Shown here in pieces: positions 26,101 to 37,400 of a stretch of DNA of 64,000 bases; position 1 is the stretch's first letter; each line of letters opens with the position of its first letter. This DNA is from Strongylocentrotus droebachiensis. Lineage: Eukaryota > Echinodermata > Echinoidea > Camarodonta > Strongylocentrotidae. The notes under the pieces are model-generated. The model ran no database searches. It was not told the origin of the DNA and was given only the letters and a program-made list of their open reading frames with translations. The position numbers were made by a program, and so were the translations under genes. The stretch covers positions 54,660 through 118,659 of the forward strand of contig JAVYIG010006399.1 of NCBI GenBank assembly GCA_035222895.1, in the 5' to 3' direction.

Positions 26101-29100
26101 CAATCTTTTTCTTTTCCCGGCATCCATGTGACTCTTTTCCAAATGTACTCTTGTTTTTTGCAGAATAAATAATAAAAAAATAAACAAACCTTGTCTTGCA
26201 TTCAAAATTTGAAATTTACATTACCAAGTACATACCTGAGAATGCGTTGCTATAGTAGCGCGACAGGGTCTGCTTGATATCCCTAGAGTGCGAGGTCCAC
26301 GGAGCGATCTTCCTGTAGGTACTGATACTGTGAACGAGCTGAGAGCCGCCGTACTGCAGGGCCAACGTATCACCCATGTCCTCATACAGATCCTCTAGCA
26401 TCCTTGATACATCACACAGAAGAGATCAAGTTAAAACTAATATACATATTCATGCAAATCCATAGATTCATGCATATTCATGTCCATTTGTGCATATTCA
26501 TGTCCATTTGTGCATATTCCTGTCCATCATACATATTCATGTCCATTCACGCATATTCCTGTCCATTCATGCATATTTATTTAAATTTATGCATATTCAT
26601 GTCCATTTCACGCATATATCTATGTACATTTATGGATATTCATGCATTTACAGTGTATATCTATCGTGCATATTCATGTCCTTTTGTGCATATTCAAGCA
26701 TTTTTATGCTTATTACTCAGCACAGTAGTCCAGTCCACAACTGTCAAGGACAAGACTGAGTCCAAGTCACCTCCTGAGTCTGAGTCTAAGTCCGAGTCCA
26801 GACTGTCAAAGTCTATGAGTGAGTCTCAACTCGGTCCAAATTCAGTGTACCCATATCTGAATTTGGTACGAGTTGAAACCTAATTTAGAGAAACATTGTT
26901 TTTCCGTATAAAATTATCAACTGCAGTCAGTCAGTCAGGCCATTGATCAAACAATTAATTACACAAAAACTATGGAACGTGGATCTTTTTAATTTAAAAG
27001 GAGTGATGTCATTCCAATACAAAGTCATACCACAGGATCAAGATTGATTTCAAATTGAAAATGCGAAAGAGGAGTAAATAACAAAAACTGTTTCTCAGAT
27101 TTGTATGGATGTAGCCTGTCTTTGGAACTGAACTCTTAACTCTTATCCTGCCGTAATGAATACAGCCCAGTGCCACAGTGCTAATCCCCATTGTGCCAAG
27201 CCACAAATCCCCCCTGTGGCCAAGTTTATTTTCCGATAATCTGATGGTGCGATCACTAGCGGGTGCGAAGCAATCAGCACAGTACAATGAGCATGAACAA
27301 TAACTGCTATGTCAAATGCGAGCATGCATGCATAAAGCAGCTAAGCTGTGGCTCGCTCGCGTGAATTAAGCAGCCAATCGATAGCGTGCTCGTGTGTTCA
27401 AAGCACTATAACGGTAGCCTGCATGCGGCCTTATGGCAGGATATGAGTTATTGTGTACACCCATGGGAATGTGAGAGTAGACGGAGACCCACCTTACTAC
27501 ATCTGAGTCAAACTCAAGCTCAGGATCAGCAACCACACCCAGAGAGTAGAGCTGCAAGAAAAACAAACACTCACACACTCATTATCAGTAGCTTGTAACA
27601 GTAGCTTATAACAGTAGCTTATAACAAACTGTAGCTTATAACAGTAGCTTATAACAGTAGCTTATAACAGTAGCATATAACAGTAGCTTATAACAGTAGC
27701 TTATAACAGTTAGTGTAGCTTATACTAATAGCTTATAACAGTAGCTTATAACAGTAGCTTATACTAATAGCTTATAACAGTAGCTTATAATAGTAGCTTA
27801 TAACAGTAGCTTATAACAGTAGCTTATAACAGTAGCTTATACTAGTAGCTTATAACAGGCGCTTAAAAGAGTAGCTTATAACAGTAGCTTATAACAGTAG
27901 CTTATAACAATAGCTTATAACCGTTTAATAATGTGACTTAATTGTTATTGATAACAAGTTTTATGTCACAAGGCCCTGCTCTAGCAACGACCTGTATAGG
28001 AAAGAGCAAGTGTCTGTAAAGATCATATTTTCTGTTCCCCTTGAAAAGTGTATTTCATTGAAACACGCACCAAAGGAACCTACACATAAAGACCACCTGC
28101 CCAATTCTTTAGCTCCCTTGACATCTACACCCTTAAGGTTTGTTCAGATATGACAAGGTCAACTGCCGCAAAAAAGCCACTATGTTTTTTTCACTTGTAA
28201 ATGAAAGGCAGCTTCGCCCAACAACGGTCCTGCGCATATTCACCAAGCTCTGTATTTTAAGATACAGAAATGTGAAGCGTATTACACTTTACATTATCAT
28301 AAAATAAAACAGTTTTGCTGCCTCATATCTGAACAAGCATTAACCAGGATTTTCCTCTGGTATGGGTGGAAGAGACACTGCACAAACTCACCTGATGACC
28401 GAGGGCATATTTTCCGGTGACAAACTGTGCCGTGTTGGTCCTATCGAGACAGTCCACACAGTTGGTTCTCACCACACCCATCTACAATACAATACAATCA
28501 TTTTGTTTATTTTTAATAACACTCTTACAAGCTGAACCGTCATTTCACAGTACTTTGTTGAAATCAGTGGTAGGTAATTTAACTCTAAGATTCCCATCAC
28601 ACAATTTGTTGCTCTGCAACCTATCTGCTCTTTCATTAATTTCAACTTGCTACTGTAATTCATTCTGTGACTTTATTTGGTTTCCTTTCACAACAAATAT
28701 AACGTTTTTCAAAAGTTATGTAAAAAATGAATGCAAAAAAAAAATTGAATTGGAAAGCTTTGAAAGAGCTCTGAAGAAACACAAACAAATCAACAAATAA
28801 TGCTGCCAGCAAAGTTCACTTCTGAAATAGCAAATTCAAAATGAACAAAGAGTAACTTTATCACCGATCTACATGTAATTTACATCAAATATTTAATGCA
28901 AACTTAAATTTACAATTACTTCTGCTTGCACCCTTAGCATTTTGTGGAATAGAAAGCAAGAATGTTTTACATGCAGTATTTTGTGTGCTTTGGTAACATT
29001 TTCCTTATTGTCCCTTCCCTATGTTTAGTCTTATATTGCTTACTACTTCCTTTGTAAATTTACTTTATAAGTTATTAATTTTGTCAATTATGTAAGATAC

Positions 29101-29333
29101 TTTTGACCGTTTGGACAAATTGATGGATAGCGCTCAGAAACATTTATACTATAAGCACTATTGAAATATAATTTATTATTATTATTATCTTACCTGTCTA
29201 ATGAAAACCTGTTCACAAGAACCTTCCTGAGGAATATCAGTCCTGGACGTACACACAATAAAAGCAAAGAGATAATAAAAGACAGAGAGACAGAGAGGGA
29301 GAAACACAGAGAGATAGATAGACAGAGAAAGAA

Positions 29334-29365
<32 letters not shown>

Positions 29366-31408
29366 AGAAAGACAGACAGAGAAAGAAAGAGAGGAGAAAA
29401 AGGGAGAAAGAGAGAGGGGTGAGTATAAATACAAGATGTTGACTGATACTTCTGTTATTTATACTGTTGTTAGTTTTGGGGGTAATGTGTGATCTACTGT
29501 GGCAAATAAAACATGAGAGTTAGAATTGATGGATAATATAATCTACAGGTGAATGATTCTATTAGAAAAACACATCATGAGAACTAGTTACACTATGCTA
29601 TCGTAAGCCAATTTATTTTCCAGTGGGACTTTTCATTTTCCAGTGGAACTTTTCTTTTCAGGCCGTTTACAGTACTATAAGGGAACAATGAAGACTCTAC
29701 TTTTAAAGCTTATCTGTACTAGTTTATGGGAGGGATTAGACCACCTTCCAAGGTCACTGGACAGGTGGTTATCTCATCAACTCAGCTCTCAATTAACATA
29801 AGAGAAAGAGGATCATGGGGGACCAATGGTCACCGATTAGGCATTGTTTTCTATATAGAGGGCACAAGTAGCTCTCGGTAGTGCAGTGGGGCTTTCAACG
29901 AGTCACAATTTTTACCTGGCACCCTCTCTGACGGGTAAGCTTGGGTGGATGGCACGTCCGCTCAGGAAGATACCAGTCTTCTCCACCGACCTTGAAGCGA
30001 TCTTCTCCAGTTTTGACATCACATCCGCGTTCTTACTGTGTAGAGAATGAATCAAGGTACATGTATTTGACCTATGTATTTGGCTATGTCAAGATCTTTT
30101 ATAGTACATGGTGTTTTTTTTTTTTTATATTAACTTCTTGGTGTTCCTTGAAAAGTCTCCAGGAGCAGATACTGCACATTGTGCTTGGCGTTTGGTGTAG
30201 ATGTACACATACAGTATGTGGCCACATCCAGATGTACCTAAATGTACAAGGTGCTTGCGTTCAGTGCTTATGAAGCACCGTGCCATTTCCATACAATGTA
30301 TCTGTCTACATGTAGTTATCTGTGTTTGGTGTTTGTGTACTTACTTCTTGGTGTATCTTGCCATGTCCAGGTGTATGTACTGTACTTGGTGCTTGGGAGG
30401 GAGGAACTGGTTCAAGTAGGAAAGGCTGGCGGATAAAGCCTCCGTCAGATGGCTTTCCCTTTTCCTCTTTTCTCTCTTCTACAAATATATAAGCAAGAAC
30501 AGAGTGTATTCAGCACATTTCCTCATTCCACCAGTTGACATTGAAGAGCAATTTATACAAAGAAATGTGTTTTAAAGGTAAAGACCAGTATTGGAAATGC
30601 CCCAATTTCAAAAAATGAAATGCAAGCTCTTATTACCAATCATGTGAAAGAAAATGTTTTGAATAATACATGATGATAAAAATGTTGACGGGAAACCGCC
30701 TACTATTTGATATATTTGGTAAATGAGTGTATCTCTCGCCTGTTGAGAGATACAAATGCACGTGTCGCGCAAGTGTTTGTAGTCCCATATACATCTTTCT
30801 GTGTACAGTGATTCTAACTTTATGAAGACTTGGCCAAATTTCTTATCATTTTGATGATTCAAGAACCTTGCAGTACATCTATGCTAGATGATCAACCTTT
30901 TCTGATCGATTTCACAATGTTTCTTTCACAATGCAATCGCATGACCATAACTGGTCTTTAGCTTTAAGATGTGTCTAAAAGATATCAATGATTTCAAAAT
31001 TAACATTGCTTTCTGGAATCTGGAAGTACAGTTTATAAATAATAAAATACATTTAATTGAGATTATCTGTAAGTGGAGTGTGAGTGGTTGGTGTTGGAGA
31101 ATAATCAAAGAGTCAACAATAAAATACCTCTGAAGTCAGTGAGTGATTCATGAAAGGAACATGAGAAAAACAATCAGAGGAGGAAAACAAAATCTGGATG
31201 GGACATATGTTTAATACAAAAAAATAACATGTTTTATAATGGAGGCGTACTGGAATAGAAGATTACCGTAATGGCAAAACAGAGGAAGAGGAAGACCAAG
31301 AACATGGGTGGTGTCCAACTTGATAGAGAAAAGAGAGATTTCTTATGAGATAGACAAATGGAGAAAGGAAAAACCACATGTCTCTGGCGTGTGGACCTCT
31401 CCATGGGC

Positions 31409-31446
<38 letters not shown>

Positions 31447-34400
31447 AGTTGAGAACAGAGAGGAACGTGGAAAAACTTACCTTGACAAGATTGACAACAA
31501 TGACAGGAGATCCAAACCTACTGAAGAGGTCATTGATGTGACGTCCTGCTAGATGGGCAAAGGGATCAGCCATGTCAACTGCAAGGTTAAAGGTTAGAGG
31601 TCAATTGGATTAACTTGAAAATACAGTGTTATATCAAACACCTGGTTATAGTTGCACTCTTTGGCTTTAGTACGCTATGTGTCATCAAAGTATCTGGCCC
31701 AAGATAGCAGTTACAGCACAAAGAAAAGAATATTGTATTCATTTTTTTTTTTTTGGGGGGGGGGGGGGCCTCTTTAGAATTTTATTTTTCTAAAGGGTTG
31801 TTTTAACTGATTTGAGCAATAAGTGATTAAAGGGTACAATATATCACAGCTCAAAATCTGATTTTCTCAATTTTGGGATAGTTTTTAGATTCAATTATAC
31901 CTTGGCCTAGTTTGTACACATACTTCAATTGGCCAAATAAACGCAAAGGTGTCATTATCAAGTGGTTTGAGCTTGACTTGAAACGCAAAGGTCATAAGTT
32001 TGATCCCTGAATGTGAGCAGCACCATCATTTATGGCTAGCAATTCAATACCAGAATTATAATAATTACAATATGAAGTGCTTAGAAAATAATAGAAAATG
32101 TAGTATTAAGCGCTATACAAATGTGACAACCGTACTACTATTATTATCATATCATTGTCATGATTGGCAACATAACGTGAAACTCACTGTTGATAGGTGG
32201 TTTGGGTACCATAGTAGTGATATCCTGAGACCAAAGGGCCGGCACGGATCCTCGATGCTGGACGTACGATGCAAAGCGCCCTCTCTTGAGCTCCGACAGG
32301 GAAGCTTCGTGAACAATCTGCTCAGTTTCCACCTCGTTGGCAACTCCTCCCTGCAAATACATCATTAAAATCACTTCAGTGACCTTTTATAATACTGATT
32401 TGCTAATTCTCGGTACCACAACTAGTCAAACTACAGTATTTGGTTATAGCGGGCAGCACCAGTCATGGGTATATTGGCAAAGGCACTTCTGGATCCCATA
32501 CAAATACTATGGGTCAAGAACTGGAAAGTCCAATAGAAATTATAGTTTCAGAACCGATAAACAATAAGTAACAGATTACGATGCTGCCTGCATAGATATC
32601 ATCAAATCATTGGGGGAGTTCATGAAACTTAAAAAATAGTTTAGTGACATAAGGAATTAGTTGACACGGCTGTACATTCTCAAATGAAGCTGGAAGAAAC
32701 CTTGTCTTATCGTCTTCCCCAGTAATGTATATGCGCATGTGCTGACTTGCGCAGTGTGAGAGGAAGGCCGCCATATACTGTTGAACATAGTATTTGTGGT
32801 AGGGTCAATAAAATGGAGTGCTTGTTGAGCACTCAGTAAGCTTTCGAAATACCACCTTTAAGTCCCTAACATCTCTACTTACCTCAGAATTCGCTCCACG
32901 TTTGAGGAACCTTGTGCCAGCATAATGAGCGGATCTTCTTGCTACCAGCGTCATCAGCACGGGTCTACCAAAGACGCAAATATCTTGAGATTCACAGTGA
33001 AGGAATATTATACTTGGTGTACTGAATGTTACTGGAAATGTGAGGTTTAGAGTTGTCGTGGTCTTGTGGATATGTCCCTGGACAGTGAATCCCATAGCTT
33101 GCAGTTCGAGTCAGTGCCGCAGCACTGATGATCCCTTAGCAAGACGCATTTGCCATTCTCCAACCAGGTGTTAAACAGGTCCCCGGAAGGATGCAAACAA
33201 TATAGTGGTTATACAGTAGGCTTGCGGGTGCACCATGTGAGAGAGAGAGAGAGAGGCTTGAGGAGTCCTGAAAAGGACTCTGACTCAGTAATCTTTCTTG
33301 GGGGTGTGTAGTCCTGAAAAGGACTGTTTGTTATCACTCCTGACGACGGATAGTCAACCTGTTCGAAACGTCGAGCCACTCATTCTCTCCAAGCTTTATA
33401 GTTCTCCTTAGAACGATATGCTAAGAAAGAAAACAAACAGTCATTTTCAGGACTACCAAGAAAGATTACCGAGTCAGAGTCCTTTTCAGGACTCCTCAAC
33501 CCTCTCTCTCTCTCTCTCACATGGTGCACCCGCAAGCCTACTGTATATCTACATCACCATGCAAGCTGACACTTACAAGCAGCATCTAATATAGTGGTTG
33601 GGTTGGCATGTGTGTGTGCTTGGCCGGAACAATCCCTAGAGAGCAGAGCATGTGCACTATCATGTGCGGATTAGCATATAAATCCAATGACTGGTGTAAA
33701 TATGACTATTACAGGTACTCAATTTGATCCAGCAACATAACATCAAAGATTAAAGGTATGTTGTAAATGGGTTTTATGTTAGGTTTAGTATTCAGTTGCA
33801 GTTAAAATCAGTTGGCAAGGAACGGATTACTGTAAAACAAGAAACTTCCACCCTCTTGTCTAGGACGGCGTTATTACAGCAAGAAACTTGAGGGAATTTC
33901 CAAAATTTAGTGAAGTGTCTATTCTGATCCATTTTTTTCACTGCATGAACATTTTTGCAAATCTGTAACACTCATGGAAGTCATGAACACTTCATTCAAC
34001 AGAAAGTTCCTAGTTTTTAAAGACCTCATTTTTCTATAAAGAGATTTTCAGTTTGAATCAAAGGATACTGCACTGTCCTACGAAACCGTGGATGACATGG
34101 ATGGCCCAGCAAGGATGGACCTGGTCCTGGAACCGGTTCCATAGGTAGTGGTTCCAGGCAAACTTGGGCTTGGTGTGGATGGGTACCACCCGGGGATTCC
34201 CTACTTCACCTGTCAAAACAAATACACTTGTTATGATCATAGCTATAGAGTAATATAATCACTACTGGAAATACGGGTACATGTATCTTTTTCAAAGACT
34301 TTGAGTTTTGTCCGTTGCCAGTCAGACAAAGCTTTGGAAAACTGAGCCTAATTGGACATTGTCCTTGAAAATAAATGTATTGGTAAATAAAATTTAAAAA

Positions 34401-37400
34401 ATAGCAAAAAGGTTTACACATTTTTAAACCTCTTTGCTAATTTTTTAATTTTTATTTACAAATACATTTATTTTGAAGGAGGTTTACAATTTTTTTTAAA
34501 CTGCAAGTATACATACACAGTGTATAATAACCTACATATACCATGTGAGTCAAAAAAAAGTTTACACCTAGAAAATTGCTAATTATTTTTAAAATCATCT
34601 ATCAACAGTAACTTATTAAAAAACTTATACAAAGAGTGTTTTATCCCAATTCATTTGGTATCATTTTTGTGTGATATGTGTTCACGCTTGGATGAACAGG
34701 AGGCATTGTTTGCGAGAGTGCAAAAATCGACTTGCGCCAAAGTGATGCCTACAGTATGTATTATGTTGGGATTAGCGGAGTGAGAGAATGAATTGAATGT
34801 ATCCAATGAAATGCATTGCATATGTTTTTTGCAAAGAGCAAAGTCACACACCCCCACACACACGCGCACAAATGTTCGTTGATATTTGATATTCGATATT
34901 TGATATGTGTGGCATGATTAATTTTGTTAGGGATGTAATTTGGATCTGCAAAGACCGAATTAATACCCAAATCCCAATTGTTTTATTCAAACATCACATA
35001 AGCAACTTTGGCGCAAGTCAATTTTTGCATTCTTGCAAACAATGTCTCCTGTTCATTCAAGCGTGAACACATACCACTCAAAAATGGTAACAAATGATTT
35101 GAGATAAAACACTCTTTCATAAGGTGAATAATAATTTACTGTTGATTGATAATTTTTTTAATAATTAGCAATTTTCTAGGTTTTTTTTTTTTTTTACTCA
35201 CACTGTATATTGAAGATTAAAGGTTCTGCAAAGGAGGATTAGTATACAAATAATACACAGCAGTGAGGGCATTAGTTAGTAAGAATTACCCACACAAAGG
35301 TACCTTTGGAACAGTCTAACACGCCTTAGGCGATAGCCGAGGGTGTTTAGACTGTTTTGAAGATACCGAGTGTGGATAATTTTTAAAATGATGTGTATTA
35401 TTTTTTTTATAAGATTATGTTTTATTTGTTTTATAAATTGAGGTTTTATAACATGATTTTACTAATGACCGGTCATTAGAATTGGATAATGACCGGTCAT
35501 TATCCAAATTACGTGTTAGGCGAAATAAATGCCTGGTCACCTGTACGCTCTCAACCAATCATTTGATTAGGATCCACGTCATCATCTTATAAATGTTGAT
35601 ATGGGCTTAAATTTTAAGAAAAGTCTGCAGCCCCTAAAGTGCTACATAGTGTAACTCTTTTTTTCAGCAGAAATTTGTAACCTCATTCCGATCTGTCTGA
35701 ATACTGACCTTTATTTTGGTAAGCACTCAGATTGTGTTGTAAGGAATGTGTCAGGTCGTAGCTATAGCTGTTCAGAGTAACGAGCAAAAAACAAACACAA
35801 AAGAAGAGAGAAAGGTTAATTGATAAAATTATTGCTTTTATATCTGAAACAATGAAGGTGTCATTGTCTAGTGGATTTGGCAAAAAGACTGTGGATCAAT
35901 AGACTGTTTTTTAATTGTAATCAAATTTCATGCATAAATCTTTTTAAAGTGCCATGTTCCAAATTATTTCATTCACCTGTTATGAACAATTGAATTTCAA
36001 TAGTGAGAATGCGAATTGGATATATTAATTGTTATTAGGTAGGATAAACATGTTGCTTGTCCTATCTAACTTAATTGTAATGTAATTTGACAAAGATTTG
36101 TGCATTAAATTTGAATATATTAGGAAAATGGCCTATTGAAACCAGTTCAAATTCAAGCCATGTCAGATATAACTTTTGATTGTACGGTTTTGAAACTCAG
36201 CAACGGGTTATTAATATTCATTCTCAACTAAAATTATTTATTAAATATCAGTCATAAAATTTGTTTGAAAATGCTTTAAAACATGGCTCAGATTGCACAA
36301 GCGTGGATCTAAGAATCTTATAGCCCTTACGCAAGCCCTGTAGCCCGACCACAAGGGACTTTGTGCTTCACTTACATCAGTTTCATTCGTTCCTCCTTCC
36401 ATGTTCCAATTCTATATGTTTTAATCTTTGTTTATGGACCACCCTGCTTATCATTATTCATGAACAAAATTATGGGATTCATTTTTAATGCTGGCAAGTC
36501 AATTATTGTCATTTTTGTCAAACATTCCTGTTCTTATTCGGAAAGCTGAGAGCCTTATACATCCCTGAAATAGGCTTGCCCCTTCCTCTTCAGAAATAAA
36601 TTAATATTGAGCCCATGCTCAAATAGTTTGCTTAACATCTAAAGTATGCAATACAGAGGACAAAAATACATTCTTCAAACCTACCTGAAGTAGAAATTAC
36701 TGGACAAATCCACATTCTGAAACATCTTTAGGTACCTAATGCATTAGAGATACGAGCAGGAGAAAGAAAGAAAAAAACAACAACATATTATTTCATACCA
36801 AAATATAAACAGACGATTGTAGGTGGACGGTTGGAAGGAAAACCTGAAATAATGCCTATGGTACTACCTGCAGTGAGTGGAGGCATACAAAACAAACGTT
36901 TGTCTTTTTGATATTAATAAAGCTCAGGTAAATGTATACAGAGTAGAAGACAGACTATGAAAAATATTAAATAACTGGCAGAATTAAAAGGAGAGAGGAA
37001 GAAAATTACAAGAGGGGAGGAAAGAGGGTGAGAAGCAGAGGCGACAAGATGCAGAAAGAAAAGGGGGAACAATTGACTTAAAGTATCTGATGTAGCCTAC
37101 ACCTATTGGAATATAAATCACCAAAACAAGTGCAGACAAAGACTGCATGGGCAAAGAGCTTGATAATCAATTACATCCCCTTTTGTTCTCTTCCATGAGC
37201 TGAATACAAGCAATTTCATTGTTCTACAGCCCACAAGACAGACAATGTCAATCAAGCAAACCTTTTGAAAAGTTGTCAGAAGGGCCACAAGACCGACAGC
37301 GCACAATACCGATATGTCAATCTCGTGGGTCCTTTGACAACTTTTCAGAGGGTTTAGCAGACCAATATTGTCCATCTACAGGGATGTATCCGTTTCCATA

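Noticed and set aside
27588..27921. CRISPR array
   Set aside because: The 13-bp units are contiguous with no spacers, and the genome is eukaryotic; it is a minisatellite.
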